Assembly (NCBI RefSeq): GCF_900115295.1
Contig: NZ_FOVZ01000004.1
Span: 124,001-188,000, forward strand
DNA: 64,000 bases
Source: Sphingomonas sp. OK281
GTDB lineage: Bacteria; Pseudomonadota; Alphaproteobacteria; Sphingomonadales; Sphingomonadaceae
Direction: 5' to 3'
Under the pieces are notes generated by a model. The model searched no databases. It saw only the letters and a program-made list of their open reading frames with translations, and was not told the DNA's origin. A program made the position numbers and the translations under genes. Shown here piece after piece: positions 1 to 7,680 of this stretch (the first letter of the stretch is position 1; each line of letters begins with the position of its first letter).

Positions 1-165
1 ATCGAGCGACAGCGCGCCGTCCGCGATGATCGCCAGAATCTGCGGCGCAGGTTCGGTCAGGAGATGCGTTATGCCCGATGCCCGGTGATAGACCGCTGTG
101 AACTCGTCGAGCGGGGCGATCAGCAGGCCACAATCGGGTGGACCGCGATAGAGGTAATCGGGCAC
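1..165 (-). CDS. HPr-rel-A system PqqD-like peptide chaperone (partial)
   Basis: The 5' part of a minus-strand gene runs off the left edge. The 55 visible codons start at a GTG four bases after the stop of the upstream Tat-signal gene. The translation (VPDYLYRGPPDCGLLIAPLD, then EFTAVYHRASGITHLL) matches the short PqqD-related proteins that accompany HprK-related kinase A clusters: a variable N-terminus, the core 'L-D-x-F-T-A-V-Y-H-R-x-S-G-x-T-H-L-L', then an 'APQILAIIADG' helix. PqqD-type domains bind leader peptides for modification enzymes. The rest of the cluster (kinase, nucleotidyltransferase) would lie outside the window. An upstream in-frame start overlapping the previous gene is possible. 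The family assignment is from memory of the pattern. Confidence 0.6.
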   Translation of the reverse strand, partial: MPDYLYRGPPDCGLLIAPLDEFTAVYHRASGITHLLTEPAPQILAIIADGALSLD

Positions 166-169
166 GGCC

Positions 170-631
170 TCAGCCGCGCGGCATCTGCAACGATGCAAAG
201 CAGGTGAAGCCGCCCTGGCCGCGCTGCAACCGGCGGATGTATTTGACATAGGCACGGCTGCGGTCCGAGTCGGTGCCGGGCAGGTTGCTGCCGTTCGCCA
301 GCGTTCGCTTGACCTCCTCGCCCTTGAAGGCGCGTGGCGAAGGGGGGAACGCACCCTTGGTGCGGGCCGGAACGACGCTGCCGTCCGACGCGATGTAGCG
401 CCCTGCGCGGCCGGGATCGGGGATCGGGATCTCGCAATTCATCACCGATCCTACCGTCTGCGCGAGCGCTGGTCGGATCGAGACAACCGCACCGGCGGTG
501 ACCGCGCCCAAGGCCAGCACGCGGCGGCGGCTCGGAATACGGCTCTCGCTATCCGTTGCCGGCATAGCGGCTCCGGCGGCCATCTGGCCATGACCGTCAA
601 GGTCTTGATCGGATCGAGTATCGTCGGTCAT
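170..631 (-). CDS. Tat-signal secreted protein, possible partner of PqqD system
   Basis: A 153-residue protein whose start codon at 631 is preceded by an AGGGG ribosome site. After a polar N-terminus of about 34 residues comes a twin-arginine motif (SRRRVLALGAV) followed by a hydrophobic stretch ending in ALAQ, a clear Tat signal peptide. The mature part is small and basic, with one Cys near the N-terminus (VMNCEIPIPDPGRAGRY) and one near the C-terminus (GGFTCFASLQMPRG), which could form a disulfide. I recognise no catalytic domain. It lies four bases from the PqqD-like gene on the same strand, so the two are almost certainly co-transcribed. Whether it is a substrate or an accessory of that system is inference. 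Confidence 0.72.
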   Translation of the reverse strand: MTDDTRSDQDLDGHGQMAAGAAMPATDSESRIPSRRRVLALGAVTAGAVVSIRPALAQTVGSVMNCEIPIPDPGRAGRYIASDGSVVPARTKGAFPPSPRAFKGEEVKRTLANGSNLPGTDSDRSRAYVKYIRRLQRGQGGFTCFASLQMPRG

Positions 632-891
632 GCTACCCCTGCTAGCCTGCAGCCCTTTCACAATCCTGAAGCGCTGACAATATCGTACGGCAAACCGTGC
701 CGAAGCAGGACGCCGCGCGTCCCGGTTTCGCGCCATCTGTGCGTAGCCAAACCATTTTATTCGCGGCCGGAGTCATAGTATCGCGCTCCGATCGCCAGAA
801 TTTCGGCTCGTGCGCTGCGGTCTGGCCCCGGAGTCGCGAATGCCGCGTTCGTTCGGCAGAATATGATGTGAAAGATCGCCTGGAGACCGCG

Positions 892-1071
892 ATGTTCCTC
901 GATGAAACGCATAACTGGCCGCGCAAGGAGGAGCCGCAACCCGACCGGCGGCCGCCGTTTCGCCACGAGAAGGCGCTGCGGCGGGTCCTGCTTTTCTACG
1001 CGCTCGCCCTACTGTTGCTGCCGATCAGCGTCGGCAGCGCGGTCGATCTGGTCCGCTATATCTTCGACTGA
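892..1071 (+). CDS. Small single-span membrane protein
   Basis: A 59-residue ORF whose ATG at 892 is preceded by a GGAG motif eight bases upstream. It has a charged, proline-rich N-terminal half (residues 1-30) and one predicted membrane helix (about residues 31-52: RVLLFYALALLLLPISVG). No family is recognised. It sits 67 bases upstream of the radical-SAM gene on the same strand. A longer ORF in the same frame begins further upstream, but it would overlap the promoter region of the divergent Tat-signal gene and lacks a ribosome site. Confidence 0.55.
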   Translation: MFLDETHNWPRKEEPQPDRRPPFRHEKALRRVLLFYALALLLLPISVGSAVDLVRYIFD

Positions 1072-1138
1072 ACCCTATCGCCGCGTTCGTTGATATCGAT
1101 CAATCGACACTTGCGGTGACGGAACGTAAGACGAACGG

Positions 1139-2383
1139 ATGGCCCAACTCGATACCCGTGAAAAGCTCGAGATCCTCGCCGACGCGGCCAAATACGACGC
1201 GTCCTGCGCATCGTCGGGCACGACCAAGCGCAATTCGAAGGATGGCAAGGGGCTCGGATCGACCGAGGGCATGGGCATCTGCCATGCCTATGCGCCCGAT
1301 GGCCGGTGCATCTCGCTGCTGAAGATCCTGCTGACCAACAGCTGCATCTTCGACTGCCATTATTGCATCAACCGCAAGAGCTCGAACGTCCGCCGCGCCC
1401 GCTTTACGGCGAAGGAAGTCGTCGATCTCACCATCGCCTTCTACAAGCGCAATTACATCGAGGGGCTGTTCCTCTCGTCGGGCATCATCGCGTCGTCGAA
1501 CTACACGATGGAGCAGATGGTCGAGGTCGCGCGGTCGTTGCGCGAGGATCACCAATTTCGCGGCTATATCCACCTCAAGACGATCCCCGATGCCGATCCC
1601 GAACTGGTCCACCAGGCGGGGCTGTACGCGGACCGCGTCTCGATCAACGTCGAACTCCCGACCGCGAACGGCCTGAAGCGGCTCGCCCCCGAGAAGGACG
1701 GCGTCCGCATCGAGACCGCGATGGCCGAGGTGAAGGCCTCGATCATCGACGGCAAGGACGCCAAGGCCAAGTACAAGTCGGCGCCGCGCTATGCCCCCGC
1801 CGGCCAGTCGACCCAGATGATCGTCGGCGCGGACGCGGCGACCGACGGCGACATCGTCCGGAAGGCGTCGACCTTGTACGACCGGTTCGGCCTGCGCCGC
1901 GTCTATTATTCCGCGTTCAGTCCGATCCCGGATGCGAGCGCCGTCCTTCCCCTGCAACGCCCGCCGCTGATGCGCGAGCACCGGTTGTACCAGTCGGACT
2001 GGCTGATGCGGTTCTACGAGTTCCAGCCGCACGAGGTGGTCGCCGCCGCCGACGATGCGACCGGGATGCTGCCGCTCGACATCGACCCCAAGCTTGCGTG
2101 GGCATTGAAGTTCCGCGGATCTTTTCCGGTCGACGTCAACCGCGCGCCGCGGGAAATGCTGCTTCGTGTGCCGGGGCTCGGCGTAAAGGCGGTCAACGGC
2201 ATCCTGACCAGCCGCCGGTGGCGCCGCCTGCACCTCGCGGATATCGCACGGCTGACGGTTTCGGTCGCCAAGCTCCGCCCCTTCATCATCGCCGAGGATT
2301 GGCGCCCCGTTACGCTAGCGGACAAGGCCGAACTCCGCCCCATCGTCGCACCGAAACCCAAGCAGATGGAAATGTTCGCGTGA
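1139..2383 (+). CDS. Putative DNA modification/repair radical SAM protein
   Basis: A 414-residue radical-SAM enzyme. The 4Fe-4S cluster motif CxxxCxxC is present as CIFDCHYC near residue 77. The N-terminus contains a second Cys-rich stretch, and the C-terminus (about residues 340-375) is a helix-hairpin-helix-like segment with LLRVPGLGVKAVNGIL, typical of DNA-binding repair proteins. This matches the family annotated as a putative DNA modification/repair radical SAM protein, which is known to occur beside the UdgX/DUF4130 gene, and that gene follows here 142 bases downstream on the same strand. The substrate is unknown in the literature I recall. A role in processing damaged or modified DNA is inferred from the HhH segment and the conserved pairing. 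Confidence 0.88.
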   Translation: MAQLDTREKLEILADAAKYDASCASSGTTKRNSKDGKGLGSTEGMGICHAYAPDGRCISLLKILLTNSCIFDCHYCINRKSSNVRRARFTAKEVVDLTIAFYKRNYIEGLFLSSGIIASSNYTMEQMVEVARSLREDHQFRGYIHLKTIPDADPELVHQAGLYADRVSINVELPTANGLKRLAPEKDGVRIETAMAEVKASIIDGKDAKAKYKSAPRYAPAGQSTQMIVGADAATDGDIVRKASTLYDRFGLRRVYYSAFSPIPDASAVLPLQRPPLMREHRLYQSDWLMRFYEFQPHEVVAAADDATGMLPLDIDPKLAWALKFRGSFPVDVNRAPREMLLRVPGLGVKAVNGILTSRRWRRLHLADIARLTVSVAKLRPFIIAEDWRPVTLADKAELRPIVAPKPKQMEMFA

Positions 2384-2395
2384 CGCTAACGCATT

Positions 2396-2523
2396 CCTCC
2401 CCGGCACGGGGAGGGGGACCGCGACGCGCAGCGGCGGGGTGGAGGGGGCTCACCACCACCGATACGTTCGCGGAAGCCCCCCTCCACCAGCTTCGCTGGT
2501 CCCCCTCCCCGTGCCGGGGAGGA
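2396..2523. repeat. Palindromic intergenic repeat, family A copy 1
   Basis: A long inverted repeat with perfect 24-base arms: 2396-2419 begins TCCTCCCCGGCACGGGG and its reverse complement lies at 2500-2523. A second inner inverted pair is built on GGTGGAGGGGG and CCCCCTCCACC. It fills nearly the whole gap between the radical-SAM gene and the UdgX fusion. Its right arm ends two bases before the UdgX start codon and contains the only ribosome-site-like sequence there. Copy 2 is at 3912-4018. Confidence 0.85.
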
Positions 2524-2525
2524 TT

Positions 2526-3911
2526 ATGCGCGTCGTAACGCTATCCGAACCCGACGACTTCGACGGCTGGCGCGATGCAGCGCGTGGCCTGATCGCGGAG
2601 GACGTCCCCCCCGACGACGTCGTCTGGCAGGTCGGCGACGAACCGGTCGATCTGTTCGCAACCGTGGCGGAACCAGCTACAGCCCCGCCCCCCGGCGCGT
2701 TCTCCGTGCACCGCGCATTTATCGACCTAGCCCGCAGCGCGATTCTCGGCAGCGATCCGGAGCGGTTCGCGCTGCTCTACACGTTGCTCGCCCGCCTCCG
2801 TCGCGAGCCGAAACTGATCGAGGACCGCGCCGATCCGCTCGTCCGCCGGCTCGACCGGATCGCCAAGGACGTTCGCCGCGACATCCACAAGATGCGCGCG
2901 TTCCTCCGTTTCCGCGAGGTCGAGGAGGACGGCGGAACCCGCTTCGTCGCGTGGTTCGAACCCGATCACCACATCGTCCGCGCCAACGCGGCGTTCTTCG
3001 TCAACCGCTTCGCCAGCATGCGCTGGTCGATCCTGACGCCCGAAGTCTCGATCCACTGGGACGGCAAGGCGCTCAGCGAAGGCCCCGGCGCGAGCAAGGC
3101 GGATGCCCCCGACGGCGATCCGACCGAGGAAGTCTGGAAGACCTATTACGCCAGCATCTTCAATCCGGCACGCGTGAAGATCGGCGCGATGCTGAAGGAG
3201 ATGCCGAAGAAATACTGGAAGAACATGCCCGAGACCGCGCTGGTGCCCGGTTTGCTGGCGGCGGCGCAGGCACGAGAGAGCGGGATGATTGCAAAGGCGC
3301 GCGACACGGTTGGCGGCAACAGCCTGATCGCATGGGAAGCGCTCCGGGACGAGGCGTCGGGGTGCACCCGCTGCCCGCTCTACAAGCCGGCAACGCAAAC
3401 CGTGTTCGGCGAAGGGCCGGTCGATGCGCAGCTGATGTTCGTCGGCGAACAACCGGGTGACCAGGAGGATATCGCCGGACGTCCGTTCGTCGGGCCGGCG
3501 GGCCAGATGTTCGACAAGGCGATGGCGGAGGCTGGTGTCGACCGGTCACGCGCGTACGTCACGAACGCGGTGAAGCACTTCAAGTTCGAGCAGCGCGGGA
3601 AGCGACGCATTCACGCCAAGCCAGGCGCCGGCGAGATCGACGCATGCCGCTGGTGGATCGAGCAGGAGCAGATGTTGATCAAGCCGAAGGTGACGGTGGC
3701 GCTGGGCGCGACGGCGGCGCGGTCGCTGTTCGGCAAGGTGATGACGATCGGGCGGGAGCGCGGGCGGGCGTTGCAGTTGCCGGATGGAGGCGAGGCCTGG
3801 ATCACGGTGCATCCAAGCTATCTGCTGCGGCTCCCGGATCCGGCTCAGGCTGCGGAGGAATATGCGCGGTTCGTGGAGGATCTTCGGGTTGTTGGGGGAC
3901 GGATCGCCTGA
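2526..3911 (+). CDS. DUF4130-UdgX fusion, uracil-DNA binding/excision protein
   Basis: A 461-residue two-domain protein. Residues about 1-255 match the DUF4130-type domain that accompanies the repair radical-SAM enzyme. Residues about 275-461 are a UdgX-family uracil-DNA glycosylase: Cys-rich entry (CTRCPLY), the water-activating-type motif GEQPGDQED near residue 307, GRPFVGPAG, and the UdgX-specific KRRIH loop with His near residue 363. In characterised UdgX that His forms a covalent bond to the deoxyribose after uracil excision. HPSYLLR near residue 429 completes the fold. Cys residues suit a 4Fe-4S cluster. The start at 2526 is preceded by GGGGAGGA with a short spacing. Together with the radical-SAM gene it forms a two-gene repair unit. 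Confidence 0.9.
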   Translation: MRVVTLSEPDDFDGWRDAARGLIAEDVPPDDVVWQVGDEPVDLFATVAEPATAPPPGAFSVHRAFIDLARSAILGSDPERFALLYTLLARLRREPKLIEDRADPLVRRLDRIAKDVRRDIHKMRAFLRFREVEEDGGTRFVAWFEPDHHIVRANAAFFVNRFASMRWSILTPEVSIHWDGKALSEGPGASKADAPDGDPTEEVWKTYYASIFNPARVKIGAMLKEMPKKYWKNMPETALVPGLLAAAQARESGMIAKARDTVGGNSLIAWEALRDEASGCTRCPLYKPATQTVFGEGPVDAQLMFVGEQPGDQEDIAGRPFVGPAGQMFDKAMAEAGVDRSRAYVTNAVKHFKFEQRGKRRIHAKPGAGEIDACRWWIEQEQMLIKPKVTVALGATAARSLFGKVMTIGRERGRALQLPDGGEAWITVHPSYLLRLPDPAQAAEEYARFVEDLRVVGGRIA

Positions 3912-4018
3912 TCCTCCCCGGTACGGGGAGGGGGACCGCGACGCGTAGCGGCGGGGTGGAGGGGGGGCTCCACACGCGATACGCTCGGGGTGATCCCCCT
4001 CCACCAGCTGCGCTGGAT
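3912..4018. repeat. Palindromic intergenic repeat, family A copy 2 (right arm lost)
   Basis: Second copy of the family seen at 2396-2523, starting TCCTCCCCGGTACGGGGAGG directly after the UdgX fusion stop. It keeps the inner GGTGGAGGGGG and CCCCCTCCACC pair, but it ends after CAGCTGCGCTGGAT, so the outer right arm is missing. It lies between convergent genes and ends five bases from the stop of the aldo/keto reductase. Confidence 0.8.
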
Positions 4019-4023
4019 AAGGA

Positions 4024-4821
4024 TCACATCGCGTTGGGTTCTGGTCCCAAGCGGCCGGCGGGATCGTCGAGCGCTTCGATCGCGGCCATGTCTTCGTCGT
4101 CCAGCGTCAAATCGAGAGCGGCGAAATTGTCCGCGAGATGCTCGGCATCCGACGCTTTCGGGATCACCGAGAAGCCGTTTGCGAGATGCCATGCGAGAAT
4201 CACCTGCGCCGCGCTGCGGCCGTGCTTGTCGGCGATCCGGACGATGGCCTCGTCCTGCAACAACGTCTTGCCCTGACCGAGCGGGCTCCAGCTCTGCGTC
4301 ACGATGCCGTGCGCCTCGTGATACGCGCGCTGTTCGCGTTGTTGGAAATTCGGATGAAGTTCGATTTGGTTGACCGACGGCGTCACGCCAGTCGCGGCGA
4401 CGATCGCGTCGATATGCTCGGGGAGGAAGTTCGAGACGCCGATCGACTTCGCCTTGCCGACGTCGCGCAGCGCGATCATCGCCTTCCAGGCCTCGACATA
4501 CTTGTCCTGCTTCGGCACTGGCCAGTGCATCAGGTACAGGTCGACGGACTCTACGCCGAGCAGCGCCAGGCTCTCGTCCATCGCTGCCTCGGGGTCGCCC
4601 TGCCGATCGTTCCAGAGCTTGGTCGTCAGGAACGCATCCGACCCCTTGTAGCCATCGCCGACGCCGCGTTCATTGTCGTAGATCGCGGCGGTGTCGACCA
4701 GCCGGAAGCCGATATCGAGCCCGGAGCGGACGATCGCCGCTGCCTGGCTGTCGGGAATCTGCCACGTACCCATGCCGAGCTGGGGCATGGTGCGGCCGTC
4801 GTTGAGTGTGAGATCTGTCAT
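4024..4821 (-). CDS. Aldo/keto reductase (2,5-diketo-gluconate reductase-like)
   Basis: A 265-residue NADPH-dependent oxidoreductase of the aldo/keto reductase superfamily, about the usual length of the bacterial DkgA-like group. Visible signatures: the N-terminal GMGTWQIP strand, the catalytic Asp and Tyr in RLVDTAAIYDNERGVG (about residues 40-55), the catalytic Lys in FLTTKLWN, the His in LMHWP, IGVSNF, and the C-terminal cofactor motif SVIPKAS. It is cytosolic and the actual substrate cannot be told. It is divergent from the DedA gene and ends next to a palindromic repeat. Confidence 0.9.
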   Translation of the reverse strand: MTDLTLNDGRTMPQLGMGTWQIPDSQAAAIVRSGLDIGFRLVDTAAIYDNERGVGDGYKGSDAFLTTKLWNDRQGDPEAAMDESLALLGVESVDLYLMHWPVPKQDKYVEAWKAMIALRDVGKAKSIGVSNFLPEHIDAIVAATGVTPSVNQIELHPNFQQREQRAYHEAHGIVTQSWSPLGQGKTLLQDEAIVRIADKHGRSAAQVILAWHLANGFSVIPKASDAEHLADNFAALDLTLDDEDMAAIEALDDPAGRLGPEPNAM

Positions 4822-4901
4822 GCCGCACCAGCGAACGAACCGCGTGCCGGTTCCGATTTAGCACTTCCCTTCGTCGCCCGGTTCGCGCAATCGACCGAGC
4901 C

Positions 4902-5534
4902 ATGTTCGAAAAGATCCTGGCCGTGCTGGCCACCTTCACGATCGGCGTCATCTCGTCGGGTGGCTATGTCGGCATCGCCTTGCTCATGGCGATCGAGAGC
5001 GCGTGCATCCCGCTGCCGTCCGAGATCATCATGCCGTTCGCCGGCTACCTCGTCTCGACCGGGCGGTTCGACCTGTATCTCGCCGCCACCGCCGGCGCGA
5101 TCGGGTGCAATCTCGGTTCGATCGTCGCCTACGAGATCGGCAAGCGCGGCGGCCGACCGATGGCCGAACGCTGGGGCAAATACCTGCTGATCGGGCCGGG
5201 CGAGCTCGATGCGGCGGACCGGTTCTTCGCGCGCTGGGGCAGCATGGCAGTGCTGATCGGGCGCCTGCTGCCGGTGATCCGCTCGTTCATCGCCTTCCCC
5301 GCCGGCGTCGCACGGATGAAGCTGGTGCCGTTCCATGTCTACACCTTCGTCGGATCGTGGCCGTGGTGCTTCGGCCTCGCCTGGGTCGGCATGAAGCTTG
5401 GCGACAAATGGGACAGCGATCCGCGCGTGAAGGCCGCCTTCCACAGCGCCGACCTGCTGATCGGCGTCGTCCTGATCGCGCTCATCGCCTTCTACATCTG
5501 GCACCGCGTGCGTGGGCTGAAGCGTCACCCTTAA
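4902..5534 (+). CDS. DedA family membrane protein
   Basis: A 210-residue integral membrane protein of the DedA (SNARE-associated) family. It has several hydrophobic segments and the conserved core: ESACIPLPSEIIMPFAGYL (about residues 35-54), GSIVAYEIGKRGG, RFFARWGS and the GRLLPVIRSFIAFPAGVARM segment, in which the two Arg residues are typical of the family. DedA proteins act in membrane lipid recycling and drug or alkaline resistance, and some are undecaprenyl- or phospholipid flippases. Its TAA stop shares the palindrome TTAA with the stop of the convergent DJ-1/PfpI gene, so the two overlap by four bases. Confidence 0.92.
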   Translation: MFEKILAVLATFTIGVISSGGYVGIALLMAIESACIPLPSEIIMPFAGYLVSTGRFDLYLAATAGAIGCNLGSIVAYEIGKRGGRPMAERWGKYLLIGPGELDAADRFFARWGSMAVLIGRLLPVIRSFIAFPAGVARMKLVPFHVYTFVGSWPWCFGLAWVGMKLGDKWDSDPRVKAAFHSADLLIGVVLIALIAFYIWHRVRGLKRHP

Positions 5535-6232
5535 GCCTCTCGGGGGTAACCGCGACGCTTCGCCAACGCCCGCAGATCGTCGTCACGGGTCGGAGCGACG
5601 TGCGCGGTCCTCCGCTTCACCGCCGCAACGATATCGGGACCGGCCTTTTCGGGCGACCCGCTGTCGAACGGTGGTGCGGGATCATATTCGAGGCTGAGCT
5701 GGACCGCCCTGGCGTGGGCCTCGCCGCGGATCATCGCGGTCAGCGTCAGCGCGAAGTCGATCCCCGCGGTGACGCCGCCGCCGGTCACGCGGTTGCGATC
5801 GACCACGGTCCGCGCATCGACCGGGATCGCACCGAACAGCGGCAGCATGTCCCGCTGCGCCCAGTGGCAGCCTGCGCGATAGCCGTCGAGCAAGCCCGCC
5901 GCCCCGAGGATCAGCGATCCGGTGCAGACGCTCGTCACCCAGGTCGCGTCGGCGCCGATCGCCTGGACCCAAGCCATCGCCTCGTCGTCGGCGATCACGG
6001 CGTTGATCCCGAACCCGCCGGGGACGCAGAGGATGTCGGCGCGCGCCACGTCGGCGAAGGTCGCGGTCGGCAGGATCGAGAAGCCGGCGTCGGTCGGCAC
6101 CGGATCGAGCGTCTTCCATACGAGATCGAGCCGAGCATTGCCGAGCCGCGACAGCACCTGCGCGGGGCCCGTCAGGTCGAGCTGCGTCACGTTGGGAAAC
6201 AGCAGAAAGGCGATGCGCAGGGGTTCGACCAT
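5531..6232 (-). CDS. DJ-1/PfpI family protein (isonitrile hydratase-like)
   Basis: A 233-residue class-I glutamine-amidotransferase-like protein. It has the nucleophile elbow with the conserved Cys in WVTSVCTGSLILGAAG (about residue 106), a Glu-containing early strand, and CVPGGFGINAV. It resembles InhA-type isonitrile hydratase and the N-terminal domain of GlxA regulators, but it has no AraC-type DNA-binding domain. The start at 6232 was chosen because AGGA lies a few bases upstream and the family begins with 'PLRIAFLLFPNVTQLDLTGP'. The true substrate is uncertain. Confidence 0.85.
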   Translation of the reverse strand: MVEPLRIAFLLFPNVTQLDLTGPAQVLSRLGNARLDLVWKTLDPVPTDAGFSILPTATFADVARADILCVPGGFGINAVIADDEAMAWVQAIGADATWVTSVCTGSLILGAAGLLDGYRAGCHWAQRDMLPLFGAIPVDARTVVDRNRVTGGGVTAGIDFALTLTAMIRGEAHARAVQLSLEYDPAPPFDSGSPEKAGPDIVAAVKRRTAHVAPTRDDDLRALAKRRGYPREA

Positions 6233-6517
6233 GGAGATGTTCCTAGCGAGAGGCGCTGTGGCGGGGGTCGGCGAGAGCGCGGCTCCCGATAGTCGCAAGT
6301 CGCGGAGAACCCCGGACTATTCGATATCGATCACGCGCGGTGCCCGAGTGAAGTATAGAAAGTATAGACGCTCGCACGGTATTCTTCCCGACCGCCGACA
6401 CACTTTGGCGGGCGGTTCGAAGGGTCGCGTCCGGACAGGCTGCCATCGTCATCCGCGCAGCATGTCATGCCCGATCCTTGTAGGACACCGCGGACCGTAG
6501 AAGCGCACGCGACGGTG

Positions 6518-7027
6518 TCAGGCAAACAGCCATGTCCCGAGCATGCGCCCGAACGGAAAGGTGAAGACGCCGGCGATCAGCAGTGCGCCGGTGACCATGC
6601 CGCGGACGCTGCTGCGGTGGCGCGCGAGATGATGCGTGCGGGCGGACCACCAGATGATCGGGACCTGGACCAACGTGAAGATCGACAGCAGGTGGATGAT
6701 GCCGAAGCCGCCGCTGCTCGTTCGGATGCCGAACGACGCGAGCGCGGTGGCGAGCATGGCGACGACCCAGATCGTGCCGAGCGCGCGATGCGGGCGATCG
6801 CCGCGCTTGCGCAGGAGCATGAGCGGGGTGAGCGCCAGCGCCACGAGGATGGTGGCGAGGTGGAACCAGACGATCGTCGGGACCTCCGGCCAGTGCGAGC
6901 GGCCGCGGATCAACGCCGTGAAGACGGCGGCGAGGAGGAGGATCGCGGCGTAGGCGAGAAGCTTTTCGTAGCCGTCGGCAGCGATCGGTCGCAGGCGGGT
7001 TTTTCGTTTTCCGAGTGTCAGTGCCAT
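6518..7027 (-). CDS. DUF2306-type multi-span membrane protein
   Basis: A 169-residue protein with four hydrophobic segments (about residues 22-42, 52-68, 84-105 and 112-128) plus a fifth near the C-terminus. It carries two His-rich positions (TIVWFHLATI and RTHHLARHRSSVRGM), the pattern of the DUF2306 family, whose His residues are thought to bind heme or metal. AGGGGG precedes the ATG at 7027. No function is established. The 285 bases downstream, towards the PfpI gene, hold no gene that I can see. Confidence 0.75.
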   Translation of the reverse strand: MALTLGKRKTRLRPIAADGYEKLLAYAAILLLAAVFTALIRGRSHWPEVPTIVWFHLATILVALALTPLMLLRKRGDRPHRALGTIWVVAMLATALASFGIRTSSGGFGIIHLLSIFTLVQVPIIWWSARTHHLARHRSSVRGMVTGALLIAGVFTFPFGRMLGTWLFA

Positions 7028-7137
7028 TCGTTTGCCCCCTTGCATGCCCCAGGGGGAGGGTACGGGGTGCACGAGGCGGAAGCCAAGGGCATTTCGGAGC
7101 GGCGTGTGCCGGCGGCCTAGCCAACACCGCAACGGGC

Positions 7138-7249
7138 TCCCTTCCTTGAAGGGAGGGGTTGGGGGTGGGTCGGCCGGATCGTGCCACTGGACGGTGCCGC
7201 TTGTGGAAGCCGACCCACCCCCTGCCCCTCCCTTTCAGGGAGGGGGGAA
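7138..7249. repeat. Palindromic repeat, family B copy 1
   Basis: Arms of the type CCTTGAAGGGAGGGGTTGGG and CCCACCCCCTGCCCCTCCC around a ~45-base centre (GGTCGGCCGGATCGTGCCAC). It lies in the first unit of the tandem duplication. Confidence 0.8.
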
Positions 7250-7276
7250 GTTGCGGTGCTCTCGCTTGCGCGGGCT

Positions 7277-7453
7277 TTACGGAAGAACCGGTACTTCCGC
7301 AGCCCGCGTCTTGTTCTCCAGGCGTGATTCCTTGACGCGCTGGTTGAAGCAGCCCGAGGCGCCGCCGGGGCCGACCGCGGAACAGCTGCCGATCGTGTTG
7401 ACGCCCGAGCCGGCGTCGAGCGTGGCCTGCGCCTTGGTCGCCCAGCTGGCATT
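7277..7453 (-). pseudogene. Orphan 3' fragment of the secreted-protein gene (duplicated)
   Basis: On the minus strand this stretch encodes the same last 58 residues as the neighbouring intact gene, beginning NASWATKAQATLDAGSG and ending AEVPVLP before a TAA stop. The frame is intact, but there is no start codon or ribosome site, and the upstream two-thirds of the gene is missing. It is the by-product of the tandem duplication. The amino-acid sequence is preserved, which again suggests a young event. Confidence 0.85.
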
Positions 7454-7544
7454 CCCCAGGGGGAGGGTACGGGGTGGACGAGGCGGAAGCCAAGAGCATT
7501 TTCGGAGCGGCGTGTGCCGGCGGCCTAGCTAACACCCTAACGTA

Positions 7545-7656
7545 CTCCCCTCCCTGGAAGGGAGGGGTTGGGGGTGGGTCGGCCGGATCGTGCCACTGGC
7601 CTTGCCGCTTGTGGAAGCCGACCCACCCCCTGCCCCTCCCTTTCAGGGAGGGGGGA
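7545..7656. repeat. Palindromic repeat, family B copy 2
   Basis: Same element as 7138-7249, within the second unit of the tandem duplication. It starts CTCCCCTCCCTGGAAGGGAG and ends with CCCTTTCAGGGAGGGGGG. Confidence 0.8.
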
Positions 7657-7680
7657 AGAAGGGCGCGGCTTTGCGAAGTC

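Noticed and set aside
1100..2233. Long minus-strand ORF opposite the radical-SAM gene
   Set aside because: It is a shadow of the clear plus-strand gene, with low-complexity Arg/Asp/His-rich translation and no family signature.
6233..6517. tRNA or small RNA gene between the PfpI and DUF2306 genes
   Set aside because: No cloverleaf, terminator or other conserved structure was found by eye.
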